DNA from: Plantago major
Taxonomy: Eukaryota; Streptophyta; Magnoliopsida; Lamiales; Plantaginaceae
Direction: 5' to 3'
NCBI GenBank assembly: GCA_026545765.1
Contig: CM048839.1
Coordinates: 90,300,914 to 90,364,913 of the forward strand
DNA length: 64,000 nt
Position 1 is the stretch's first letter, and every line of letters begins with the position of its first letter. Shown here in pieces: positions 1 to 9,736 of this stretch. Position numbers and translations under genes: made by a program. Below the pieces are notes generated by a model that had not been told where the DNA came from, made no database searches, and saw only the letters and a program-made list of their open reading frames with translations.

Positions 1-13
1 CGTTGAAATGTAG
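1..13. repeat. Left edge: remnant of an LBD repeat-unit spacer
   Basis: These bases match the spacer found downstream of each LBD copy (for example 28630-28642 and 43741-43753). An LBD unit therefore lay to the left before the gypsy block joined here. On the far side of the block (18307) the LBD promoter region resumes, but roughly 1 kb of spacer between these two points is missing. Confidence 0.75.
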
Positions 14-896
14 TGTTGAGGGGTTGAGCCTGGAACACTAACTAAACTACTACAAGTTCCTAATCTAAGGTCGCCTCCAACTTGAAGTCCGACCTGATGA
101 CTTGGTCCGAGCCGGTGCACCTGAAAAGACTGTGGGGGGGGGGGGGGGGGTAGATAGGTAACCCGGTTTGCTAGATGTCAAACCGAAAAGAGACTTTACT
201 CAAGAGAGAGAGGAAGGCTCTCAATGTAGTAGTTATGAGGGAAGTTATTATGTCCAAAGAAAACACCTCTTACCTTCAGGTTGCTATATTTATAGTTAAC
301 ATGTACTTATGAAGTGGTTCATAAGATGATGCCAAGTGTATGTTCAGGATTTGGACAACAATGCCCCCTTGGCCCAAGGCCCAATAGTATGTGAAATTCC
401 AACACCATTAGATGGGCCTGGGAGGGTAGATTGGTCTTTTACCCATTAGAGTACTATTCCCGCTGATGGGTCCGTGTGAGACCATTTAGAATGATCCGAG
501 CTCTGTTGAGTTGGTCTGTTCCTAGGTAGCTCAGTGACGGTCCGAGACACTAACTGCTCGGAAGTATCTTGGAGGTTCCAGTGTATACGTTTGGTCTTAT
601 TGTTAAGGTGGCGTCCGAGTTTATCTCGTCCGGTCCGTTTGGCATCCTAGGACTGACAGTGTGTGGTACTTGCTGAGACCATGTGACCTCTTGTCAGGTT
701 TGGAAGTCGTGAATCTAGCTAGTCGGACCAGCTGAAAAGGTGTATTTACTTGAGCGTTCTGATTGACCCGGAAGGTTTTTCTTAAGGCGGACTAGCCAAG
801 GTCGAATAAGTACTGAATTGGCAATTTTAGCCTTGATGCGCTCTAGGACACGCTGTATGGCGCCCTTAATGGATTGGATATATATCCGTATCAACA
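14..896 (-). repeat. LTR-A, 3' LTR of gypsy element 1a
   Basis: The sequence runs TGTTGAGG...TATCAACA, so on the minus strand it begins TGTTGATA and ends CCTCAACA like the other gypsy LTRs here. It holds a 17-G run at 134-150. By eye it is closer to the LTRs of the element at 28644-41710 than to LTR-B and LTR-C, which suggests the block was assembled from two subfamilies. The left flank offers GTAG, but no matching duplication is found at 18307. Confidence 0.9.
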
Positions 897-1462
897 TATG
901 CCCCCTTGTTTCCAAGTATCTTAGTAGAAGATAGTTGTGGAACTATGAGTAAAGGAACAAGTGTGTTTAGGAGCGTGTCCGAATCGTTAAATGTGAGGGA
1001 GAAAATCCCTTCTTTTCATGCTAAAAATCCGTATCCGTGTTTCAGGAAATTAATATATCTCTCTCCCCCCCCCCCCCACCTTTTCATTCTACAGTCTGGG
1101 ATACGAAAAATCTCTGACTGTAGAAGGAAAAGGTATTTGTATCCGAGATATATCGAGATCCGAGTACGGTTTTAGAATTTGAAGAAGTCTCTTGTGGAAG
1201 AGTGTGTAGGAAGTAATCCGTTGGGCTGAATATGTGAAATGGTTCAACTGGGCCGATGGATAGTGATCCAAGAGGCCCAATAAGTCGTCCATCCAGCCCA
1301 TGAGTGAGGATCCCGAGATAGTGGAAAGTTTCCAAAATAAATTTAATGGGGCGTGATATAATTTAGCTAAATGTGAACCGATGCAACCGTTGGATAGAAA
1401 TGATCAACGGCTGGGGTTGAAATCCAAGTGATGCGACGCTTCATCTTCCCCAACTATACCTC
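897..1462 (-). other. Gypsy 3' non-coding region with polypurine tracts
   Basis: Read on the minus strand, a short purine run (901-905, AAGGGGG with its neighbours) lies a few bases before the 3' LTR and is the likely plus-strand primer. A second purine tract (G run at 1065-1077 followed by GAGAGAG) lies about 170 bp further upstream and recurs at the same spacing in the other two gypsy copies. No gene is seen on either strand; the short open frames here are not conserved. Confidence 0.6.
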
Positions 1463-1470
1463 TATAAATA
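1463..1470 (+). promoter_or_regulatory. TATA box of the antisense gene (element 1a)
   Basis: TATAAATA is followed about 30 bp later by a likely transcription start and then a 5'-UTR intron. The same TATA-leader-intron order is found at 40264-40271 (minus strand) and 45299-45306, so the antisense gene appears to have its own RNA polymerase II promoter, facing against gag-pol. Confidence 0.65.
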
Positions 1471-1649
1471 GTTTCCAGATCTGTCATTGTCACACTTTAG
1501 CCAAATTGAATCCAGAGCAATCCGAGCAAATAACAAAATTCCGAGCGAACACAACTTTTCAGTGAGCAATCCAAAATTCCGGGCAAGTTACTTTCGGAGA
1601 GCAAGCAAAGCTTCGTCGTCCGTCCATCTTTCTCCAGTTACTTTGTCAA

Positions 1650-2141
1650 GTAAGTAAATCTCGTCTTCTTTAAGTTCGGACTGAATGTTTTTCTGCTTCA
1701 GATGTACGTATGCTTTGCTGAATTTCCATGCTCATATGCTGTATAGATAGGATGTTTTTTGGCCAAGTAATGTTCCGTATGTTGAATGTTAGAGATTTTA
1801 GTATTGCATGCTTTCCGTAGTTGAAGTATGGTGCCAGTTTGTAGATATGACTTGTAAACTGCCCTGTCAATGTGTCATATATGGTAGATTATAGTGCCAG
1901 TAGGCTTCTTGAGATCCTTGTTACTGTGCCTTGTGGGGTAGATATAAGTGCCAATTGGCACGTAGAATTGCCTTGTGGCACGACCTTGTGTGCCAAGCTA
2001 GGTGCCAATAGGTAAAGACAAAGCCCTATAGGAACACCTAATAAAGTAGGGTTACTTCGGAAAATGGGACTTAATAAGATACATAAACGGACTCTCGGAT
2101 GACCACAACATCATTTTCTGATCCGTTTCCTTGTGCCCTAG
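1650..2141 (+). other. 5'-UTR intron of the antisense gene (element 1a)
   Basis: The donor is CAA|GTAAGTAAAT at 1650 and the acceptor is TGCCCTAG|G ending at 2141, one base before the ATG at 2143. Equivalent introns are present at 39597-40072 (minus) and 45444-45888, each with GTAAGT as donor and CCTAG one base before the start codon. Conservation in three diverged copies supports real splicing. Confidence 0.75.
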
Positions 2142-2142
2142 G

Positions 2143-5086
2143 ATGTCTGAGAGCGATATTCAGAACCAACACGAAGTTCAAGACTATGAGGATGGAATAA
2201 TCCAAGGTTCTGTGTCTGTTATGGTAACCTTGTCTGCGTTAGACCACCCGAAGTTGGGGATTTCGCAGAACAGACTTCCTGCGGAAGTACATAATGCGGA
2301 CATTGTGGAGGTCGTCTCGTTCGAAGATTCAGATGTTGGGCATGGGGTCCATGGCACTGCCAATGCTCGGGATGATGCGGTGAGTAGCCAAGGAAATATT
2401 GCGAGAACAAGGGTAGGAGTCTAATCTCGGACCATCGGCAGTGGTGGCTTGCCTGCTATTGGAAGTGTACCTCGGATAGAACAGGAAGGCAACAGTGGTC
2501 GTGAAGCGGATGATATAGAGATGTTCGAGGATGGGGAGGAGGACCGTGTTTTGATGGAAACAGGTCCGACCAATCTAAGTACATCTGGGAGACACGAAGT
2601 TGAAGAAGAGGAGGAGGAAGAAGGAGAGGAAGAGGAAGAAGAGGAGGAAGCCTCTCAAACTGCTCGTCCACGGGGATGCTCTGGGCGGAGCAATCGTCCG
2701 ATTGTCCTGCACCCTAGTGTGCCCGCACATCCTAATCCGCCACTAGCTGTGGGTCGTGGAGCTCAGGCGGCACGGACTAAATTCCCTCGTCCTACGTCCG
2801 CCGTTGTAATAGCGGATCCATATGGTGAGCTCAATGTGGATGGTTTGCTTCCCACCTGTCCGTCTAAGGTGAAGCCTGAGGATATTCTGGAGTGGAGGTG
2901 GAAGTGGGAAATTCCTGAGTCCGTCGAAATCATGATTTCGGATCCGGGGCATGCCTTCTACAATCCACCTGCTGGATATATATGCGTGCATGAAGCGGCC
3001 TTCTCCTGTGGATGGAAGGTTCCCATCGCGTCCGAACTGAAGCACATTCTGAATCACATCGGTATCGGTCGGAGTCAGGTTATCCCCAAATCTTTGGGAA
3101 ACCATAGCTGTTTCGCAGTCTTCTATGCGAAGAAGGGGCAGTCGGTAAATTTTGAGAACTTCCGGCAGTTATTCAGCGTAACCTTTATTCTGGGGAATCC
3201 CCTTTTCTATACGTTTGTAAATAGGAAATCGTACAATTTCATTTCCGATCCCATTTCCTCGCTCAGATCGAAATGGTGGGAAAAGTACATCTTCATGCAG
3301 ATGGCTCTGAAGCCTGGGGAGTCCGCGAGGAGACGAGAGTAGTGGGGGTTTCCGACAAAGTTTCTAAGGGAAATTATCCCGGACTGGCACCCTCTTCCCA
3401 AGAATGTGGCTCCATGGGTGGCGGAGATCCACAAGAAAAATAATCCACCAACGTATCCGTTCCACGGACTAATTTGTCAGCCGCTGCCTTATTTGTGCGG
3501 ACTGACTGATGTCGTTGAGGTCGAAGGGAAGACCGACTTCTGTAAGGATTCTTTAGGAATCGTGTTTTCTTTTTGTCTTTTAAGTATCGTATATGATTGT
3601 CATATAAGACTGCTATTCGTAGTGTTATAGGTCCGTTTCTGACATCATTTGTTCCTTCCGCAGCTTACTGGTTCGAGTATATAATGTCGACCCTCCGCAA
3701 AAAGAAGAAGCAGCAAGCCCTCAAGCTTGCCACTGGCCAGAGGGCCAAGATTATTAAAACTTCTGCGGGTCTGCCTATGGCGGACCCTAAAAATGCAGCC
3801 CTGTTTGCTGCTGAAGAGGAGAGGCGGAAGAAGGTGGGTGAAGATCCACAGATCTTGGAGGTTCCGGATAAGGGCAAAGGTCCTGCTACCCGCAGTGCTG
3901 CTGCTTCGAAGCCACCATCCTCTGGTGCTCCGAGGATCTCTAGGCCTGGTGGTTCTGCTGCATACGCGCCTCCGCGGGACGTGCTTATGCGGGATGCCAT
4001 CATTTCAGGCAAGAAAAGGAACGCGACCTCGGATGCTTCTCCTGCATCGAAGAGGCAGATGTTCTCTGCTCTTCTGCCGTTATCCAACCAAGCGGCCCTT
4101 GACGCGGAGTATGAATGGAGTCGCGGACTTCCGGAAGTTGAGAGGGTCGGAGAGATCCACGAACTTCACCAAAGGGTAAGTGACTTCCGTGGTTTTTCTT
4201 TCTTTGGTTTCAGCTTTTGTTTTAGAAATATAACTTCTGATTGTTCGAACTTCTTGTAGCTCGGATGCATGATCAAGACTATGTAGTGGAAGGCCAGTGA
4301 GCGGGACACTATTGAAGAGGATCTGCATAAGGCCTGGGCTGCATCGCGGAGGAGGTGGAGAAGGTCAAGCGGGTGGAGGCCCAATTGAAGAAGAATGACA
4401 CGCTCATCGCCTAGCTAAAGGCTAGCTGGGAGCAGGCAAAGTCCGACGTGGAGTGGCAGGAACACTTCATTGATGGGTCAATGAAGTCGTTCTTGGAGTC
4501 TAAGGATGCGCTCCTCAAAGATCTCCAGTTCGCTCGGCTCGAAGCTGTTAATGACTTTATGAAGTCGGATTCCTTCAAGTTCTTCATGGCGGATAAAGCC
4601 GATGCTCTCCGCCTGGAGGGATTCTCATTCGCCATCAGCCAATTGCAAGCAAAGGGGTTGGTGCCTCCGAACTTTGATTGGAAGAGGGAAGGATTGGATC
4701 CGTCCGCGGACACTAGTGGAGTGGAGATTCCAGTGGAAATCGTCCCGGATGAGCGGTTGGCGGCATGTGAGTTCGCGGAGGTGGTCACCGAGGAAGGTGA
4801 AATTGAGATTAACAACGGCGGACGTTTTCTTCCTAAATGTGTCCCGGAGGCTCTAGGGAAGGTCCACTTCATGCCTTTCCAGAACAACATAAACTACTTG
4901 AAGAATTGGTACTTCATGCCTTCTCGGATCGTTGCCCGTGACGCAGACTATAACCTGTTCGAGAGCATAAAGGCTTCCTTTGATGCTGTTACTGAGTCAC
5001 GCGCTGGCGCCTCAACTGCCAATCCGTCCTCCACCAATCCACCTAGAACTAATGAAGCCAACCCAAGCCAGCCCCCTCCTCAATGA
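2143..5086 (+). pseudogene. Antisense gene of element 1a, Transposase_28-like, with stops and a frameshift
   Basis: This is the extra gene of the Tat-type gypsy element, on the strand opposite gag-pol. The start at 2143 follows the 5'-UTR intron directly. The protein opens with an acidic region (poly-Glu at 2605-2650). A block resembling the plant 'putative gypsy type transposon' family (Transposase_28) follows, with motifs YGELNVDGLLPTCPSK, GYICVHEAAF and HIGIGRSQVIP. A Lys-rich, coiled-coil-like C-terminal half ends at TGA 5084-5086. Introns are inferred at 3542-3663 (GTAAGG...CGCAG) and 4176-4259 (GTAAGT...TGTAG). In-frame stops at 2422-2424 and 3340-3342 (each a Gln codon in the copy at 36578-39595) and a frameshift near 4340 break it. 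Family assignment rests on motif resemblance; the function of this family is not established. Confidence 0.75.
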
Positions 5087-5593
5087 GAAGTCCGGGGTAT
5101 GCCCCGTAGAAATGCTGTAACATTTGAATATTGATTTTTGATGGCACGGATGCCAAGTACATTGATTCTCCTTTTGGCCTGTAAAAGTATTGTTAGCACA
5201 ATATCCTTCTTTCGACATATCAATGGTTTCTGTTTCTATGCTTCCTTGATCCGTCATGATATGCGTAGTCTTAGTATTCTGCATAAATACACAACTCTTG
5301 CAATCTCGGATCACTTTGAGCAATATTTGGTTTGAGACAACAAATTATTAGCTTGCCACTCTTCGGACTACTTGATAGGCTTCACCTTCGGGTGTTCCCG
5401 CAAATGAAGTTCGTCGGACTTGTCGATGAGTGAATACTCAGATACTTTTATAGGACAGTTAAAAGCATGGGCTCAATATGATCAGATGGGGTAAGCCCAA
5501 ATGATCCAATACTGTTTAGCCCTTACGGATGGCCCAAGCCCATCGTCGACGTCAATCTTCTTACGTGGCGGACGCTGATTGGTTCGTCCTATC
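5087..5593 (+). other. 3' flank of the antisense gene; no gene seen
   Basis: This AT-rich stretch begins with the block CCGGGGTATGCC just after the stop codon, which recurs after the stop codons of the other two antisense genes (48901 and 36561-36575 minus). It probably holds the 3' UTR. No conserved frame is seen. Near 5561-5580 an ACGTGG box and an ATTGG (reverse CCAAT) lie just upstream of the next TATA box. Confidence 0.5.
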
Positions 5594-5601
5594 TATAAAT
5601 A
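5594..5601 (+). promoter_or_regulatory. Second TATA box, downstream of the antisense gene (element 1a)
   Basis: TATAAATA on the plus strand is preceded by an ACGTGG box about 30 bp upstream and a reverse CCAAT box. The third gypsy copy has TATAAATA at 49534 with a CACGTG box about 20 bp upstream, at the equivalent place after its antisense gene. This suggests a second plus-strand transcription unit, which is inferred only. Confidence 0.45.
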
Positions 5602-5764
5602 CCTTAGTTCCCCACTGCATTGATCGCAAAAGTCTAATTCTAATCTCCATTATGTTGAAAATTTCTTTCTTCTTTCCCAAGCTTGGACTCATTTGGAAGT
5701 TTGAGCCTAGTGGTCTCAATAGGAAGACGATTTCTTGACCAGTCTCTCCATCGAGACTCCCATC

Positions 5765-5804
5765 CACTCTCAAATCGACACGTATTGTTTTGAGTTTGAG
5801 AGTG
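5765..5804 (+). other. 10-bp perfect stem-loop
   Basis: CACTCTCAAA (5765-5774) is followed by its exact reverse complement TTTGAGAGTG (5795-5804) with a 20-nt loop. It lies about 170 bp after the second TATA box and just before the repeated hairpin units at 5888-6118. Confidence 0.6.
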
Positions 5805-5887
5805 ACGTTGGTCTAGAGGGATGGGTTGCTCAAGATCTGTTATATGGAAACGTAGATCTTGGAAAATTTTCCTATCTGAGTACGCCG

Positions 5888-6118
5888 ACGGGCGATCCCA
5901 TCGGTCGTATGTGTGATCCACCCGGTAGGAGCTTGTCCTATCCGAGGAGCTGCTGGCAGGTGGGTCATGATACGATTAATGTGTTAGATCCGTTCTGAGA
6001 AGTGAATTGACGGACAATCCCATCGGTTGTACGCGCGATCCACCCAGTAGAAGCTTTTCCTATCCGAGAAGGTGCTGGCGGTTGGGTCGTAGTACGATCA
6101 ATACGTCAGATCCGTGTT
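5888..6118 (+). repeat. Two tandem hairpin units with compensatory changes
   Basis: The period is 122 bp, with units at about 5888-5998 and 6010-6118. Each unit can fold. In unit 1, 5905-5923 pairs with 5959-5975; in unit 2, about 6027-6045 pairs with 6081-6097. The outer stem is TCGTAT in unit 1 and TTGTAC in unit 2, and the opposite arm changes with it (ATACGA to GTACGA). In the inner stem a T-A pair becomes C-G. Both units end near GATCCGT. No protein-coding pattern is evident. Confidence 0.6.
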
Positions 6119-6619
6119 TTGGATTCGAACGAATGGATGTTTTGAAGAATCTTAATGTCCGTAGACTGATTCTTGATTTCTCTGTGTTACAGGTACATCC
6201 TCCTGCTCGTTGTTTATGGAAGGATTGATACTGTTGGTGTGCCGAGGGACCCCTTGCTTGAGAGATCCTTTGGTGAAGTTATGACATATCTCGGAGAATA
6301 AGATAGGCTTTTTCGTTGTAGTGTAGATATTGTATGGATCTGTATAGATATATCGAATCGTAGCACGTACAAAGGAGATTGTGTGTTCCTTTGTTTATTT
6401 GTACAAACAAGATTGTTGTTAGAATCTCTTTGCCATGTAAAATTTTGTTCTGAATCGAAAGATGAAAGTTGTATTGATTTGCCTTAAATTCAATTACAAC
6501 TTGTGGGTCGTATGGCCAATGACAAAAGAGTAACAAAAACAGAACTGACGGAGTTCCGCGTAACAAACGGTTTAAACCTAGAATGTCAAAACAACTGACG
6601 GAGTTCCGTATGACAAACC
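6119..6619. other. Junction region between antisense unit and pol end; 50-bp direct repeat
   Basis: No gene is seen. Near the pol end, AACTGACGGAGTTCCG occurs at 6543 and 6593 (period 50). A similar pair (TTTGTTAC...GGAACTCC, period 49) follows the pol stop of element 2 at 35721 and 35770, so the doublet is an old feature of the family. Confidence 0.55.
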
Positions 6620-8296
6620 TTAAGCATAGAACTTTTGAAGGTTCTTGGCATTCCAAATACGCTTGAGTGGGTGTCCGTGCTCGTCCTCCAGTTCATAACT
6701 TCAATTCACTCTTGCACCAACGATCTTGTAAGGCCCTTCCCACTTAGTCGTGAGCTTCCCAACATTGCTCAAGATATCAGCTCTGCGGAGCACTAGGTCT
6801 CCGACCTGTAAATCTTTAGCTTGAATATTCTTATTGTAGGCCCGGGCTACAGTTTCTTGATATCTATGGATATTAGCCAATGCCTCGGTCCTCTTATGTT
6901 CTAGCATATCTAGGTTATAGATCCGAGATTCCTGATTAGCGGAATCATGGAATTCTTGGATCCTCATTGTTTCGACTGCAATCTCCGCTGGTATGACTGC
7001 TTCCGTGCGATAAACTAGAGAAAATGGGGTCTCCCTAGTTGCAGTCCATGCTGTGGTGCGGTGAGCCCAGAGTACACCGTCTAGGTCATCCGCCCAACTA
7101 TCCTGAGAGGTCCTCAGTCGCTTCTCCAGGATCTTAACAATTGTCTTGTTCGTGGATTCAGCTTGTCCATTAGCCTGTGGATATCCGACAGATGTGAAGC
7201 GTTGCTCAATCTTGAAAGAGGCCAACCATTCGTTGAGTCTATTGCCCGAAAATTGAGCACCATTATCCCAGACAAGAATTCTCGGTAAGCCAAAGCGACA
7301 AATGATGTTCTTGCAAATGAAGGTCCGCACACGGCTTTCCGTGATAGTGGCCACTGCTTCCGCTTCTACCCATTTGGTGAAATATTCCACAGCTACAATT
7401 AAGAATTTCTTTTGTTGAGTGCTTCTTGGGAAAGGCCCGACAATATCAATGTCCCATTGATCAAACGGGCATGCTATGACTGACGGAATCATAGGGTTTG
7501 TCGGACGATGGGGGGCGTTGGCATAGTACTGACAATCACGACAATTCCGGGCGAAGCTCGCGGAATGCTTGTCAATGGTAGGCCAATAGTAACTTTGTCG
7601 GATGATCTTTTGAGCGAGAGTCCGCCCATCAGCTGGTAGAGATCCGTCCTTGAGATATTTCAAGATGTCAGTCATCCAATTTCTGCCTGTGTCAGTTATC
7701 ATGACATCTGAATTGAGGCTCATGACGGATGAGTCAGTAACAATGAGTAGGATTACACTCCTTGTGTCCAGAGACGCTGTTGCAGATGCGTATTTTACCA
7801 GAGCGTCTGCTCTTTCATTCCAGGCTCTGTCAAACTTTTCCAGGGTAAATTCCTCAAAGTGACTGGCTTCCTGCTTGAGTAGCTCAAGATACGTGATCAT
7901 CGAAGGACCTTTTGTGGCAAAAGTTCCTGAAAATTGAGCTTCAACGAGCTGTGAGTCCGTGTAAGCTTTGAGCTTCCGAACTTGCAAGGATTTGGCAAGA
8001 CGTAGCCCGACTAACAATGCTTCATACTCAGCCTCATTATTGGTAACCTTGAATTCCAGGGATATAGCGTAGTCGAGTTCCGCGCCATCAGGGCTCTTAA
8101 GAAAGATTCCTACCCCTCCCACTCTTCCAGTGGAGGAACCATCCACTTCGAATGTCCAGACATCGGAAGGATGTTTTTCGGCTTGGAGATCTTCTGCAAG
8201 CTCCCGAGGTCCCAACCTTTGTTCCTCTTTTTCTTTGATTTCGGGTCCGGAGTTGTTAATACCGGATCCGCTTGCAATATCGTCAAGAAGGAACAT
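6620..8296 (-). pseudogene. Element 1a pol: archaeal-type RNase H and integrase
   Basis: Read from 8296 leftward, this encodes an aRH domain (DGSS, NNEAEYEALL, TDSQL, then WNERADAL) and the integrase. The INT core shows D-x-DIVGPF and VWDNGAQFSG with the downstream Glu, followed by a C-terminal region to LTTKWEGPYKI. Two RNase H domains before INT are diagnostic of Tat-lineage gypsy elements. Compared with element 2 (34500-34730), about 60 residues are missing in frame after the SLPAD motif. This removes the histidine half of the HHCC zinc-binding module while CRDCQYY remains. A TGA at about 6701 (Gly in element 2) cuts off the last 27 or so residues; the family stop lies at about 6620. Confidence 0.9.
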
Positions 8297-9736
8297 TTGG
8301 TTGACCCGAGTTTCCTCATAAGATGCAGGTAGAGACTGATTGATGAATTGAGCATCCTCGAGGTTTGCTGGGTTGAACTTCAGCGGAACTGGCTTCCAGA
8401 TAATCTGCTTGGTGATTAAGCACTCAAATGCCTATTTGTCAGGGACTTTCTCTGAATCCGCCTCAGGATATTCCGCTAAGAAATCGGCGAGGACTTGAGC
8501 TTTATTGGCTGACGGAGCCTGATAGCAAATGTCATATTCGCTCAGCTCGATCGCCCACTTAGAGAGTCGTCCAGATTGATCGAGCTTCCCCAGGACCTGT
8601 TTCAAAGTTTTCGCAGTTAGTACCACTATTTTATGAGACTTGAAGTATGGTTTTAACCGCCTTGCGGTGTAAACCAAAGCATACGCAAGTTTCTCAATCT
8701 TCACGTATCTTGTCTCCACCCCAGCAAGGGCTTTGCTAAGATAGTAGACTGGCAAGTGATCATTAGCCTGAATCCGTACTAATACGGAACTCATTGCCTC
8801 TTCTGTGATTGCTAGGTAGAGGTAGAGTGGTTCTCCTTCGACGGGTTTGGAGAGCAGTGGAGGGGAATGGAGGTACTTTTTCAATTTCTCGAAAGCCTCA
8901 GAACATTACACGGTCCACTCAAAACTCTCTCCTTTCCGGAGGATTTTGAAGAACGAAAGGTTTTTCTCGCCAGAACGTGAAATAAAACGACTCAAGGACA
9001 TGAGACGTCCTATGAGTTGCTGTACCTCATTGAGGGTTTTCGGGTGCGGCAGACCTAGGATTGCCTTGATCTTCTCAGGGTTTGCGCTTATTCCCCTCTC
9101 CGTGACCATGTATCCGAGGAACTTCCCTCCTTTTACTCCGAACGTGCACTTTTCTGGATTCAATTTCATTCCGTACTTCCTAAGGATAGCGAAGCACTTG
9201 TTCAGATAATGCACATGTTGCTCTTCAGTTTTGCTCTTGACGAGCATGTCGTCCACGTACACTTCCATGGTTTTCCCAATCTCTTCCTTGAACATCTGAT
9301 TCACCAGTCGTTGGTAAGTGGCTCCCGCATTGATCAATCCGAAGGGCATCACCTTAAAGCAGTACACTCCCCCTGAAGCGAAGAAAGTTATTTTCTTGAT
9401 GTCCTCCTTGGCCATCCAAATTTGGTAAAAACCTTGGTATGCGTCCATGAAACTCAGCAACGCACATCCGGACGTGGAGTCAACCAACTGATCTATTCGT
9501 GGCAAAGGGTACGGATCCTTTAGGCAGAACTTGTTCAATCTAGTGAAGTCATTGCACATCCGCCATTTGCCTGGTGATTTCTCTACCAGAACCACGTTGC
9601 ACACCCAGTCAGAGTAACGGACTTCTTCAATATGCCCTGCTTTCAGAAGTCGCTCAACTTCAGCGGATATGATGGCATCCTTGACCAGACCGAAGTCTTT
9701 CCTTTTTTGTCGGATGTATTTGATCGAGGGATCCAT
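8297..9736 (-). pseudogene. Element 1a pol: reverse transcriptase and RNase H
   Basis: From 9736 leftward the sequence gives the RT domain (SPGKWRMCNDFTRLNK, DAYQGFYQI, FGLINAGATYQR and the catalytic YVDDMLVKSK near 9240-9270). It then gives the classical gypsy RNase H (LYLYLAITEEAMSSVL, VYYLSKAL, KLAYALV, ending near 8432). An in-frame stop at 8903-8905 falls between RT and RH where the shorter element 1b has Ala-Glu. Another stop at about 8431 ends the RH frame. The linker 8297-8431 resembles the RH-aRH spacer of element 2. A copy of RNA into DNA would need an intact relative's enzyme. Confidence 0.9.

Noticed and set aside
134..150. 17-G run in LTR-A as a possible G-quadruplex or recombination signal
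   Set aside because: The run length varies from 5 to 17 among the LTRs here, which fits replication slippage in a short C/G stretch.
3665..4087. Long open frame on the minus strand opposite the antisense gene
   Set aside because: It is a shadow of the plus-strand Transposase_28-like coding region and is not preserved in the other two copies.
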